A stretch of 64,000 bases of DNA from Linum tenue (GCA_946122785.1 CAMGYJ010000008.1:7031742-7095741); one strand, 5' to 3'; shown: positions 1 through 11,549, counted from the first letter of the stretch. The notes: a model not told the origin generated them from the sequence alone. Made by a program: numbers and translations.

Positions 1-2480
1 TAAATGTAATTTCTTAAAAAAGATAATAAATAATTTTCTTTCATACCTAATTTGCCCTTAATAATCACAGTGATTACTAGTAATCACCGTAACATGTGCC
101 CTCTAGCTAGTTTTCATCAGCAGGCAGGTGGAGTCTGAAATATTAAATGTATTTTATGACAATAGATCTATACATATATTTTAAGACCCGCAAAAACAGC
201 TGCCTATATATGTGCTCTAACTGCCTTTAGAATATCGATATATTGAAGGGACATTTCAACCCATAAAACACGTATTGAATTCCTATGTTCCTTACCTCAG
301 CATGTTAGGTGATTTGGATTTGTAAAATCGTAAATGTAGTGGACAAGGTAATGGTATGTTATTTAGTGATTCAATCACTAATAAATCAATTGATAACATA
401 TCAGTATAATATTATTTCTAAAATAATATAGTGTAATATATTAACTAACGTTATACGAATTTTCATAATTGGGTGGTATTACCACGAACAATAATTTATT
501 TTGTAAAATTCACATAATTTTTCATAATTTTTTGGTATCATATACGAATTTTCGTTTCTAGTTTTAAGTTCATTAGAGCAGCTATTTAGCTAAGCATTCG
601 TTCTCATCATGAGATGGACCCTCAATTATTCTACGTATTGACGAATAACTCTATATTTTAAGACCCGTAAAAACAGCTACTTAATATTTAATTTACCCTC
701 ATTGTCAACGTCAATTTTCAGAGAAACATCCTATGCTAGTGTATCGAGATGATGAAAGGGACATGCCAACCAATATAATAATTTGTAGGGGAGAAGAAGA
801 TTTATGCACCCAAATTTTTTGGGGTTTACCAAAAATTTACCCTCAAATAGTAATATTCAAATCATCCTTGGAGACAATTCATAGATTCAGAAGTAATCAT
901 TTTCTCTTTTTGAATGTAGTATTTGAGAACCGCAGTTTTAGATTCAAAAATTTTGGGATACAAAATTTATGTTAAGATGAGAGGTTCTATATGCTGATTT
1001 TTTTAAGAAGTACTGTACCAAACAATAAAAAGTACTTGTACCAAAAAAGAACTTATTTGAGTTTATTTAGTAATTAGTACAATCGTGAGAGTTGAATATT
1101 CAAATTCATTAGGATTCAAATCCATATTCCAAATTCTTCAAATATACCCAAATTTGCAAGTCGAAGGAATTCAACGGAGAAGTGATAAAAAAAATTTACG
1201 TATAAAGACTTAGTTAGTGGTAATTTAAAGGTCTTAGATGTAAATCTTTTAAATGATATCTAATTACAAAAAATAAACATATATCACCCTTAAAAAAAAT
1301 GGGTAGATGTCTTCAAATCACTGTAGCTAGCTTCCTTGCATCTATAATCGAGCCTTGAGCCAAGAACCCAGGATTACTCAAATAACAACGTGGTGAGTTG
1401 ACGGAGAATGCGGGATCGGTACTTGATAGGAAAAAGGTTTCTTAAAAACAGAAAGGAAAAAGATAAATCATTGATCCATAGGTTCAGTCTAGGGGAGGAG
1501 TTACGGTGCTAATTGTACAAGAGTTAGCACCGTTCTAACTAAGGGTTAGTAGTGATTTAGTTTAGATGTTGTATTGATTTTATAATAATCCGTAGTGATT
1601 TCGTTGTTTTTAGTAGCGTTTTTTGCTAGTTATCACGGTGCTAACCCCCTATAAGGGTTAGCACCTAATCCCATCCCTCAGGTAGTGATAAAAAAGGTAT
1701 ACAAGACTTGGACTAGCTAGGCTAATTTGCCATTTTTCAATCTTTACACTCTGTATAGGTTCGATTTGAAAAACTCATCGGAATCTAGCTATTTGTGTAG
1801 AATGATGTTCAAATTGTTGTTTGATCAAGTCAAACGTATCGTGGCTAGTTAGCTCTTCATTGTCGTTCTTATCATCAGAAGGGTTCTCAATCTTATGCAG
1901 ATTGACATTAGTTACAACCATATAGAAGTCATTTTTGTCTCACTTTTATGGCTGCATACTATGCCACCACTTCATAATTGTGATTCCGAGCAAGCGATTT
2001 ATGTGGAAAATTTTTCAATCATCACTTGTGATATGATGAATAAGAAAACACATGAATGTGTACAATAATTGCTCAAGATTAACTTTAATATAAATGATTT
2101 AGGTTTTGTGATTTGGGATTAAGTAATAGGTTTACAATTTGGGGTTTAGGATTAAGATTCAAAATTGAAGATTTACAATTTGGGTAATATATTAATTAGT
2201 TGAGATTATATATTATATCATCGTATTAAATTAATGTCATCGTTCAAAGTTTAAAATTTGATATCTTACTACTAGTTTTAGAGTTGGCCCATAAACCACC
2301 ATAACAGACATGATTGTGCATGTACGAACCACAATTTGTCAACGTCAACTATAAATACATTTGTTAATGTTCCTCCCCTTTTTCCATGGAACATGCACCG
2401 TAGCATTATTGATCATATTTTTAACATTACATCAACAAATTAAGTCAATAATTCACATTTCTTCCCCCAGAGAGGTCGAC
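1..2480. other. AT-rich spacer without a gene
   Basis: I see no coding sequence here. A segment near 178-270 is partly repeated near 654-790: both contain a TATTTTAAGACCCG.AAAAACAGCT block followed by an AAGGGACAT.. motif, which suggests an old local duplication with a period of about 475 bp. A small MITE lies at 1493-1678 and is listed separately. The remainder is AT-rich with no recognisable domain. Confidence 0.5.
1493..1678. mobile_element. small MITE-like inverted-repeat element
   Basis: The ends form imperfect inverted repeats. The left end reads AGGGGAGGAGTTACGGTGC, and the right end read backwards reads AGGGATGGGATTAGGTGC. Inside are further inverted GGTGCTAA / TTAGCACC pairs. No clear target duplication was found, so the superfamily is not assigned. 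The termini resemble those of the larger element at 23495-24242. Confidence 0.45.
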
Positions 2481-2497
2481 TGTGTACAGTCCAGAGC

Positions 2498-2507
2498 TTA
2501 TATATTT
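2498..2507 (+). promoter_or_regulatory. probable TATA box of gene 1
   Basis: The sequence TTATATATTT lies about 120 bp upstream of the ATG at 2629. The distance leaves a 5' leader of roughly 90 bp that ends in a GA-rich run just before the start codon. This is inferred from sequence and spacing only. Confidence 0.4.
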
Positions 2508-2628
2508 GGATCCCGATCAATTGCTACACCACATCCTGTACGTGGTTTCATATCATATATCATTAGAAATAAACCAGTTGCCAAATACGGAGATACAAGT
2601 AGCATCGTTGAGAGAGAGTGAGAGAGAG

Positions 2629-4775
2629 ATGACAGTACTGCCAAGGTTCGTGGCCATCCAGTCAAGGTACGCGCATCGATTAGTTTCCTTTTGTGAGTCT
2701 ATTGTAAACCTTGCATTTACCCATCTAGTAACTAGAATAGTACTGGTCGCCTAAAATAATTTGATTGGTTGCGGATTTCATGACCATAAATTTCGTAAAA
2801 TTGTGTTCCATCACGGAAATTGGCCTACTAAATATAAGTTTAGCAGGTTGGGATACAAGATCTCTGAAACCAAATATAGTAGTGGTTACATTTTCTTCGA
2901 AAACTTATTCCGGTTTCTAAGATAAGTTAGTCAGCTTACATTTCGTGACCATTTATTGTATCTTAGCAACGGGATGACTTTGGTCGCGAAAGACTAGTTT
3001 GTTGTACATGGCACCATTTATTCACTTAACTTGCGGTATATATATGACCAAGATTTCTGTGATGCTCTCGCGCGCTTAAGAGTTCCAATTCGTGAAGTTA
3101 GGGTTAAAATTACAATATTTATCTCCTAGCTACTATTTGTCTGTTTACAAAACAAAACGTACATGTATGTAGGTACAACCAAAAGTACCTGCGGCACCGA
3201 CATATACAACTGACAAATGGGGAGCAACGGGAGTACCTCCAATTCTCCGGCGACGACGCCACGAGCCTGGAATCGAAATTCGAGGTGGTGGCCGCCGGCA
3301 ATTTGGGAACAGAATCCGCCGGGTGGGTGCACTTGAAGTGTTGCTACAACAACAAGTACGTGAAGAAGTGGGCCGAGGACAACGTGTGGCTTCACGCTGG
3401 GGCTGTGGATGTGGAGGAGGATCGATTGAAATGGGATTGCACCTTGTTCAAGCCCGTCGCATATGATGACGTTGCGCAGCCCTACTATGGTCGTATTGGT
3501 ACGGCTACAACGGGAGTCGTCATTAATAATGTTGTTGTGAGGTTGTTGCACGTCCATCTTGGGCACTACGTCTGCTTGTTCAACGAGGAACCCTATGAAC
3601 CATATAGCGATTGCTTATTCACCAACTTTCATAATCAACCCGACAAGGATGAGCGTGATGTCCTCGTCATCACTCAATGGGACTCATCATCATCACCATC
3701 GACAGCCCCGGATTCTTCTACACCGACGTATTTGACGGTTGAGGAAGAGTTACGTCAAAAGTTGGCGCAAAAGGATGAGGATCTGAAAAGGCTGAGGAAG
3801 GAGAATGAGGAGGCACTGCAAAAGCTGAGGAAGGAGAAGGATGATGAGATACAAGCCTTAAGAAAGCACAAGGATGAGGAGTTGAGACAAAAGGATGAGG
3901 ATCTGAAAAGGCTGAGGAAGGAGAATGAGGAGGCACTGCAAAAGCTGAGGAAGGAGAAGGATGATGAGATACAAGCCTTAAGAAAGCACAACGATGAGGA
4001 TCTGAAAAGGCTGAGGAAGGAGAATGAGGAGGCACTGCAAAAGCTGAGGAAGGAGAAGGATGATGAGATACAAGCCTTAAGAAAGCACAACGATGAGGAG
4101 TTGAGACAAAAGCTAAAGAAGAAGGATGAGGAGTATCAAACTCTGAGGACGAACAAGGACAGGGAACTTGAGAAACTAAGACAGGAGAAGGATGTGGAAT
4201 TGAGTGGCTTGAGGATCCAACTATCTGCCAAGGATGTTGAGCTGGCGCGAATTAGGGGGGAACTGGAGCGATGCGGTGGGAATTCTTGGGCGCTTTTGCC
4301 TTCGCATAAGCTGCTTAGATCGAGAGACTCTGCGTCAGTGGAAAGGATACGATATCTAAGTAAGAGATGTCGGGTGCCATCACCAACTTTTGAAACTAGT
4401 GAACCGGCTATAGGCGTACGCTTCCCTCACATTCTTAAAGACCTTGATCTCAGGTCAGAGGGAGTTCGGTATCAAGAGGTTCTGGTGGTGGACGAGGAGA
4501 CTGCCAGCTGGCCTCTTCCCAAACCGATACACGTATGGCCAGTTTACTACCTCTTCAACAAATATAATTGGTGGTCACTGAAAACAACCCATCCCGATGG
4601 TGGCTTGACAATGCTTGCGTATTACCACGAAGATAATCCATCAGACGTTCAAGATTATAAGGGAAGGCCAGTTGCCTTGCCCTTTACCCGAGACCATACC
4701 CTTTTCTCACAACAACTTTTCTTCTTTGTTGATTTCGGTCTTGGTACCAAATTGGCTGTTGCATACCGGGAATAG
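2629..4775 (+). CDS. Gene 1: amaranthin-like agglutinin domain plus coiled-coil protein
   Basis: Two exons: 2629-2666 and 3173-4775, separated by a GT-AG intron of 506 bp, giving 546 residues. The short first exon is needed because it supplies the start of the lectin domain and joins in frame. Residues about 5-160 match the agglutinin (amaranthin) domain: a KYLR motif, then VHLKCCYNNKYV, then a W..CTLFKPV block and VRLLHVHLGHY. Known amaranthin-type lectins bind sugars such as GalNAc; binding here is inferred. Residues about 200-378 are a highly charged coiled coil with near-identical tandem repeats. The last 100 residues (VW....LF...NW, then VPMPY-like and AYR motifs) also occur in genes 2 and 3. 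The protein ends AYRE where the paralogs end AYRW, and a retrotransposon LTR begins at the next base. No signal peptide is seen, so a cytosolic or nuclear location is likely. Confidence 0.8.
3774..4100 (+). repeat. tandem repeat inside the coiled-coil region of gene 1
   Basis: A block that starts GATGAGGATCTGAAAAGG recurs at about 3774, 3894 and 3993. The copies are nearly identical at the DNA level. The spacings are 120 and 99 bp (40 and 33 codons). The 7-codon difference equals one heptad, so the coiled-coil register is kept. Long reverse-strand ORFs over this stretch are by-products of the repeat. Confidence 0.9.
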
Positions 4776-5640
4776 TGTTGGATCGGAAAAGAAGGCTCGA
4801 GACATTATATTGTTAGAGAGTGTTATAAGATCCAGCATAACCCTCTCGCAACAACTCGAGTTATTGGGACCAACTGGTTTATGACATGGTATCAGAGCTG
4901 GTTTGACCAAGTGGTCGTGTGTTCGAATCTCCACGACCCCCAATATTAACCGTTGTCTTCAAGCACATGGTATGGTGGACCTGTGCAAACTTCAAGCCAG
5001 TGAGTTGGCTTTCGTTAGAGAGTGTTATAAGATCCAGCATAACCCTCTCCCAACAACTCGAGTTATTGGGACCAACTGGTTTATGACATATATTGCTGCT
5101 AGAAGAGTGATTGGTGCCAAGTCTCAAGTTTGATAACAGATTGAAATCTTCAATCTTCTTTTCCAACGACACACTTGCTCAACGACGACGTTTTGCCACT
5201 ACCAAGTTCCACTTGACGAGACGATGGCGTTTTAACCCTAGCTCTCTTTTCACTCAAGACGCTGTCGTTCTTGTTTTCCTTTACTGTCACATCTTTTCTT
5301 TTCTCCCAAGCTTGTTTAGTTTCCTTTTCAAGCTACCAAACAAACATGTAATGGAGCTTGTCTTCTTCTGTATTGTCAAGCCTATAATTAAGAGGCAGAA
5401 CTTGCAATGAGAATCACAAGTTTAGAGTTTCAATTTACTCTCCATTTCGTCAATATGGTATCAGAGCCTCAATTTGAACCCTAGCCGCCGCCTTCCACTT
5501 CTACGATGGCTGACAATCAAGCAGCCCCAAATCCTCAAGCATAGCAACAAGATGCTGCTGGAAGTTGGCTTAAGTGGATCTATATCGAGACATTATATTG
5601 CTGCTGGAAGTTGGCTTAAGTGGATCTATATCGTTTATGG
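4776..5640 (+). mobile_element. truncated Ty1/copia retrotransposon (5' LTR, PBS, start of gag)
   Basis: The LTR starts with TGTTGG at 4776, directly after the stop codon of gene 1, and ends with TTTCGTCA near 5453. Removing the nested TRIM leaves an LTR of about 395 bp. A primer-binding site TGGTATCAGAGCC, complementary to initiator tRNA-Met, follows at 5457. An ATG with a gag-like start lies at 5505 but is soon closed by a stop. A 34-bp segment is repeated in tandem at about 5554 and 5600. No second LTR was found, so the element is 3'-truncated. If it had a 5-bp TSD, the left copy would be AATAG, which includes the gene 1 stop codon. Confidence 0.65.
4811..5088 (+). mobile_element. TRIM retrotransposon (278 bp) nested in the copia LTR
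   Basis: Two 76-bp direct repeats (4811-4886 and 5013-5088) begin (T/C)GTTAGAGAGTG and end TTTATGACA. They differ at only two or so positions. A tRNA-iMet primer-binding site, TGGTATCAGAGC, follows the first repeat immediately at 4887. Both ends are flanked by TATAT, a 5-bp target duplication. This LTR-PBS-LTR layout without coding sequence defines a terminal-repeat retrotransposon in miniature. An empty-site relative, GAGACATTATATTGCTGCT, is visible at about 5587-5605. It is not of the 5S-bearing Cassandra type as far as I can see. Confidence 0.85.
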
Positions 5641-8316
5641 TGTTCTAGCTAGTACCTAAGTTTTTATGTTTGAGTCTGTTAGAGTCCACTGTTGTTCAGC
5701 CTACAGAACGTGCAAGCCATTGCTAGTCAGCCACTGAGCAAAACCAGGCTCTATAGATTGTTAGTCATGAGTCGAAATTTTAGGAGCAAGTGGAGTTAAG
5801 GTTTAGCTGGATCAAAGCGGGACCTATTGACTAAAGGCTCCTGTATTTAAGTCTCCTCTATGCCTTCTTGAAGAATGGTTTAGTTGGATCCAAGTCCCCC
5901 CTTCAATCGCCTGTGCTGGAGGAAAGAAGAAATAATGGGATGAAGATGACGATGGAGAAAGAAGAGATTCAGAAACACTATTTAATTTCTTGTTTTTTGT
6001 TTTAATTTAATTGTATTTTTGTTGCTTTGCGGTTTTAATGATCATGTGGCAAGTTCTAATGACGTGGAGGGTTGAGCGGTTCACTTCGTTACGGAGACTA
6101 ATGAAAGTTGATGGAGAGTGACCAAACTTGAATTATTTAATTATTTTTAGTAATTACAAACGAAATTAAATATTTTCAATGATCAAACGTGAACCTTTTT
6201 AATAATCTCAGTGACAAACCTTGCAATTTGCCCTAAAAGCAAGCATAGTTATATACATACAACGTGACTGACTGTGGGTTGACTAGTCGCTTCAGTCTTA
6301 TTTTAAGAAATTAAAGAATATTTCGATAACTTTGAGAGGGGAATCCTCATCAAAATTTTATTGAGAGCGACAAAATGGTCATGGAAGGTGCTTCTAAAAT
6401 CTAAACCACAGTGCACAAGGATGGTTAAGAATAGGGGTTGAAAAAGGTCTGGCCCATTTTAATTGGCCATGTTTTACCCGATTTTTTAAATGAGAATTGT
6501 GATAACTCTGCAACTAGAAACTGAATTGAATTGAAAATGGTTTTAACTGTAACCGATTGGATCCGATCCGATTTTAATTAAAAGCTGAAAATACCTTCTT
6601 TGACCCTACCCTCTGTTCTAGAGGGAGGGAAAAGGGAGAGAAAGGAAAAAGGTGAATGGAAATACAAAATTCGAAGCACTTTCATCTGTTCTTTTAGGAA
6701 GGAATGATGGAGGGGAAGGGAGAAACAAAAAGAACATCAACCGTAGGAGGCTATACTCCATCTTTGGAGGAAAAGCTACTATTGTTGCTTTTATTTTGTC
6801 ATGCCCCATGTGTGTCTCTTGTTTTGCATTTCCTTTTTTTAGTTGGCTAATAAATGAATTAATAAGTTTGTGGGTAGTTATAAATAAGTAGTTAACCATT
6901 ATGAGTGTAATTAAATAAATTTTCCCAATAAAAATTCATGTACTTGGCATACATTATAAAATCATATCGGACAAGTTATAAGGGATTTTTCCAGAAATAA
7001 CACAATTAAAAAAAATTACAAAAATAGCACACATGCCACACAAATTCCAAAAGTAGCACATTTTTTTTTTAAAAACCGCACGGCCAAGGTGCGGTTTACA
7101 TATAAACCGCAAACTGAGGGTGCGGTTTGAGTTCAGAAACTAAACCGCACCAATGTAATAAAATCAATACCAATGCGACAAAAACAATACCATTAAGACG
7201 AGAGGGTCGGGGATAAAGACATGGCCAGCATCGTCGATTGCTTTGAGGACCTTCGATGTCCGGTACTATCCTAGGAGGGAGGGAAGGAGGGGAGAAGGGC
7301 GGCAAACGTGGTGGGGTAGGGTTGGATTGGGAGGGAGAGAGAGGTGGCGATGGGTTGTGGAGAATGGCGGTGGGGTGGGAGCAGGGAGGGAAGTGGAGGA
7401 GGAAGGCGGTGGGGAGGGAGTGGGGGGGAGAGATAGTGGAAGGTGAGAGAGGGAGGCTGAGAGTGGGAGGAGGGAGGACCATCGACGGTGAGAAGTTATG
7501 TCAGAGAGGGAAGGAGTGAGGCTGGATGGTTAGCGTTGGAAATAATTATTCAGTGTTTGTGATAATATATAGAAAGTTATATTTTAAGGAGAATAATTTG
7601 GTATGATTATTATTATTATTTTCAAAATTATCTTTATATAATCATGACGGTCAATGTAAAAATACTGAGAATGAAGTGTAAAGATGCAGGTAGTCACGAT
7701 GACAACTAAAAAATTAGTAACCATCCTAACTCATCCCCTCCAACGACCCCTTCATGTTGAAGCTCGTCGACAAGGAGAAGGAGGTTGATTGTGAGATTCA
7801 ACGGTGGCGCTTCCTTGAAGGCTTCTCCAGCTGCCCCTACATGTTATGAATATTGTATTTTATACAAATATGGAAGTAGATTTTAGAAAATTTGTTTTTA
7901 AATATGGAGGTATATACATTCCTAAAGCCATTTAGTATTAATGATTTCCACTTCCCTACATATTTTGTTAAAACTAATATAAATCGATTGTACTAACGGT
8001 CAGACCATATCACTTGTTAAATCAACATATGGTATAAACCGGTTTGACGGCCTTCACTCTATCTCCTTCGTCACTACCATCATCAACCTCGCTTTTTCAT
8101 CGTCAGCAACTTTGTCTCCATTGATGGTGGTAGCTTTTCCTTCAACATCAATTAGAAAAAATAAAGACTGAGAATGGTTTAACCAACTAATTAATGATAC
8201 CCATTAATCACCAGATCTTTTTGTATCGGTGATCGGTAGCTGGGTGGAAGATATTTTTTCCTATGATAATTAAAATTGTAATTTATATTTTAGTTATTTT
8301 ATTTCTCTGCAAACAA
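5641..8316. other. spacer with repeat fragments, no gene
   Basis: No convincing gene is present. 6240-6420 matches 11822-12115 (listed separately). 6110-6235 looks like the end of a MITE whose sequence mentions GTGACCAAACTTG. 7030-7170 contains several inverted copies of a GGTGCGGTTT motif. 7250-7500 is a G-rich low-complexity stretch. 7740-7850 carries a 37-codon open run (NDPFMLKLVDKEKE...) that looks like a captured exon fragment of unknown origin. Confidence 0.5.
6240..6420. repeat. dispersed repeat, copy 1 (see 11822-12115)
   Basis: Shares with 11822-12115 the blocks GCAAGC.TAGTT, CTTCAGTCTTATTTTAAGAAATTAAA, ATTTCGATAAC, GAGAGGGGAATCCTCA and GAGCGA.AAATGGTC in the same order. The copies lie about 1.5 kb downstream of gene 1 and 1.7 kb downstream of gene 2, so they may mark the 3' side of the duplicated gene unit; a plain dispersed repeat is the alternative. 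Confidence 0.55.
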
Positions 8317-8324
8317 CTCAGACC

Positions 8325-9006
8325 CTGGGATGGCAATGGGTCGGGTTGGGGCGGGTTTTGTCAAACCCAAACCCATGGATTTATCCGCCAAAAAAACCCG
8401 GGATAAAACCCGTTGGGTTTGAAAAACTCAAACCCAACCCGCTGGGTATCTGCGGGTTCATGGGTACCCGTGGGTTTTTGTGGTAAAAATTTACAATAAT
8501 AAGTTTCTTTCAAAATAAAAGTTTAACATCAATTTTCTCATACAAATTAATCATACAAAAAACACTAATCTAAAGCATACAAGCAAACCTCAAATGACCA
8601 ATACAAATTGTTCAAAATTAAAGATAAACATATATAAACAATAAGATTAATTGAAAGCTTCTTCCTCGTCAACTAAGTTTCTTCACTCTCCACTTCATAA
8701 TATCAACTTCATTCTAAACAATTAGAAAGAACAAATTATACATGTTTCCACAAACATCTAGAATATTAATATTAGTTGTTTAAGGAAGATATATTATTTA
8801 GAATATTAAATATACTGGGAAAGTAATTATATGTATGTGGGCGGGTACCCATGGGGCGGGTTTACCCAAACCCAACCCGACCCAGCGAATAGTGTAGCGA
8901 GTTTAAACCCGAACCCGGTCCAAAACCCGTCAACACGGGTTTTATCCACGTTGACCGGATTGGGTCGGATGAGTACCCATTGATTCGGGTTTTGTTGTCA
9001 TCCCTA
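8325..9006. mobile_element. non-autonomous hAT element in the promoter of gene 2
   Basis: The 682-bp element is flanked by the 8-bp duplication CTCAGACC (8317-8324 and 9007-9014). The ends are CTGGGATGGCAATGGG and, read from the right, TAGGGATGACAAC, which fit the hAT pattern of near-matching CAGGG/TAGGG termini. Both subterminal regions are full of GGGTCGGGTT-type motifs. No transposase sequence is present. It ends 15 bp upstream of the TATA box of gene 2. Confidence 0.85.
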
Positions 9007-9021
9007 CTCAGACCAGTTTGC

Positions 9022-9029
9022 TATAAATA
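9022..9029 (+). promoter_or_regulatory. TATA box of gene 2
   Basis: TATAAATA lies 85 bp upstream of the ATG at 9107. It is the only good TATA match between the hAT element and the start codon, so the core promoter is host sequence while everything further upstream is transposon. Confidence 0.6.
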
Positions 9030-9106
9030 ATAGTAAGAGAAGAAAAAAGAAGCAAGAAACGCAATATACCATTCAAAAGCAATTAATAAACAAAAACTGT
9101 AGCGCG

Positions 9107-10159
9107 ATGGCACCATTCGAGTTGAATTCCGCAACCCATTTCGTTTCGTCGTCGGACGGAATCGCTGTCGAGGTATACGAGCTGATGGCCAAGGACGAGT
9201 CGGCCGTCAAAGGATCGGACTGGAAGAAGGTATCGACCGCAATTACCAGCCTGAGACTGTTCGGTCAAAACATCTACGGTCAACGGCTGAACAACTTAGC
9301 GGCCGATCTCAGCCGGTCCCGTCTGATGGTGAATCCACAGGGCAACAGCTATCTGGACGTAACGTCATCGCTGTCCGTAGATCCGTCGTTCGGGGTGGAG
9401 TACTACAGGCTGAACGACATCTTCAATTGGTCCCGTCGTCACGGCGTCACTCCGCGTTGGCCGCAGGGCCCCACCGCAGATAACATATGGAGCCGGCGGT
9501 CCGACATGCAACACGGCGGGACCCTGGTCGACTACCGGAAGGAGCTGGACCAGAAGGACGAGGAGTACACCGAACTGAAAGCCCAAATCGACTCGATCCG
9601 GGCGGAGGCCCGATTCGCCACCGGAGAGCTGGAACGGTGCCGTCAGTGGCAGTCAGACTTCAGGTTCGGGCCCACTATTCTCAGTGGGCCCCGGGCAGCC
9701 GAGGGAGCACGAACGAGAGGCCAGGACGTTGACCCGTCTACGTTCCGCGTCTTGAGGGCGCGGCCGGCGGGTGCATTCCGCCGTGCACCGTCGTTCGGGT
9801 ATGGCGGCGGCGGCCACGACGTGCCCTTTGACGGATTTACTCTGGTGGACCAAGACGTCGCCGGATTGCCTGCGCCGCCGACGGTGCGAGTGTGGTGCGA
9901 GGACGGGCTGTTCGACACGCAGAACTGGCGGTACGTCAAGGCCCGCGGCCAGAAGAACCTGGCGAATGTGCTCAATGTGGTGCTGGTCTATTACGACGGG
10001 ATTTACCAGTACAAGGAAGTGCAGAACGAGAGAAGCGGTAAATCGGAGAGAGTGCCGATGCCGTACAAGCCGGGCGTGGAATTCGCTGCGGATACGAACT
10101 TGGATCTGGTGTACTCGCCTATGGGAGACATCCGAGTCGCATTCGCTTATCGCTGGTAG
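9107..10159 (+). CDS. Gene 2: coiled-coil protein with the shared C-terminal domain
   Basis: A single exon of 350 residues beginning MAPFELNS, the same start as gene 3. Residues about 1-115 form an N-terminal domain that I do not recognise, with DVYEL/EVYEL, NPQGN and YYRLNDIFNWS motifs. It replaces the agglutinin domain of gene 1. Residues about 140-185 are a short coiled coil (KELDQKDEEYTELKAQ..., ending GELERC, as in gene 1). Residues about 255-350 are the shared C-terminal domain: VRVWCEDGLFDTQNW, a VLVYYDG strand, VPMPYK and a final AFAYRW. The gene is clearly more GC-rich than its surroundings. The function is unknown. It is the only intact member of its subtype here, although its upstream region is transposon-derived. 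Confidence 0.75.
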   Translation: MAPFELNSATHFVSSSDGIAVEVYELMAKDESAVKGSDWKKVSTAITSLRLFGQNIYGQRLNNLAADLSRSRLMVNPQGNSYLDVTSSLSVDPSFGVEYYRLNDIFNWSRRHGVTPRWPQGPTADNIWSRRSDMQHGGTLVDYRKELDQKDEEYTELKAQIDSIRAEARFATGELERCRQWQSDFRFGPTILSGPRAAEGARTRGQDVDPSTFRVLRARPAGAFRRAPSFGYGGGGHDVPFDGFTLVDQDVAGLPAPPTVRVWCEDGLFDTQNWRYVKARGQKNLANVLNVVLVYYDGIYQYKEVQNERSGKSERVPMPYKPGVEFAADTNLDLVYSPMGDIRVAFAYRW

Positions 10160-10277
10160 TGATTGTACTTGGCTTGTATTAACTACTTGTCGCTTCCTGT
10201 TCTTAAAGGGTAAAAGTCTGTCTTCAGATAGAAAAACCTTTGGATTGGCCCTTGATTGAATTAGTTCGGCATTGTCT

Positions 10278-10278
<1 letters not shown>

Positions 10279-10314
<36 letters not shown>
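10279..10314. repeat. 36-base poly-C tract
   Basis: An uninterrupted run of C lies 120 bp after the stop codon of gene 2, probably in its 3' untranslated region. The opposite strand is poly-G and could form quadruplex structures. The length is likely to be polymorphic and hard to sequence accurately. Confidence 0.9.
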
Positions 10315-11549
10315 TTTTCACTTACTATGGTTGTTTGATTTGATGCCATCAAGGGCCCTTGATTTCACTCTTTTGTGAGTTTGGACAAATAATAAATGGA
10401 TGATCAGTTTGTTACTTAAAGGTGGAGCCTTAATTAGCTAAACCGGCCCTCGAGGCTCGAACATAGATCTTTTGAAGGCGGGTGAGAGAGTGATTGATTC
10501 TAGTGACAATTTTGTATCTAATTCATTCATCACATTCAATCGATTTACTTAAATATTCAATTAATTCATTCTATTTGATTCAATTTCAATTGAATTTTTA
10601 GATTCATCGATTGGATTCATGGATTGTTTGCAAATCATAGTTTGATATCTATATTTTATAAATTGGTATTTAAATTTATTTTTTGAACAAATAAAGTCAA
10701 TGTAAATTACATTTTGGATATAACAGTTTCGTACCTAATTTTTTTATAAATTTGCATATCGGTCTAATATTTAAATATCATTTGGACCCATAATCCAATC
10801 CACAAATTCATATTGATCCATGGACCTATCAATAAAATCCAACAAAACATTTATATTATCCAATTACCATGCACCTTTAATCCCAGCTTTGTGTTGTCCA
10901 GTTCCAGTAGTTGAAGCCCCTCAATAATCAAAATTGTTACATCTGATATACGAAATCAATCAAACTCCTCTATAAGCCAAATTATTGAAAAAAAAATTCA
11001 AACGTGTTTAATTTATACATTCCTTTGAGCTTCTCCGCAAGATGTTTTGTAAAAACTAAAAATATTAATTTATGTCATTCTAAAATTACATTAAACTGGA
11101 GATATTATTATTATAAAATCAATCCAATAAGATAATTTTGACTTTTTTTTGTGCAATTATTTTATTTATTCATGTAATAAATTCTTTTTAGTCACTTTGT
11201 ATTAGCTTTTATATTTTTTTTTTTTTGACAACGTATTAGCTTTTATATAAAAACATATTTTTAATAACTTATTTTTCATTGAATTAATTCCAATAATTTA
11301 CCAGTCAAATGTTTAATTATTTGTTTAACGCCTCTCTAAGCGCTACAACCAGAAACAATTTTGGCATAAATTATAACCGGACCAAACTAGTACATAATTT
11401 TGAAAGTTATCAACAATTATAGTTTACACATCGTGTGGATTTATAGGAATTATCGTTTACACATGGTGTGGATTATAGGATTTATATGATGACTTCTATT
11501 ATACATGGGCAAATCTAGAAATATCACATACTCTTCTATTATAATAGAA
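10315..11549. other. AT-rich spacer, nothing recognisable
   Basis: No coding potential, no clear repeat ends and no structural RNA were seen in this stretch. Confidence 0.5.

Noticed and set aside
3718..4090. Long minus-strand ORFs opposite the gene 1 coiled coil
   Set aside because: They are the reverse reading of a repeated Lys/Glu-rich coding region and consist of Ser/Phe or His/Pro repeats; no domain, no start context.
7096..7519. Overlapping open frames on both strands
   Set aside because: The stretch is G-rich low complexity; stops are rare on composition alone and the translations are Gly/Arg or Pro/Ser runs.
9643..10321. Minus-strand and shifted ORFs over gene 2, including one that enters the poly-C run as poly-Gly
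   Set aside because: Shadows caused by the high GC of gene 2; they lack the family motifs seen in the plus-strand frame.
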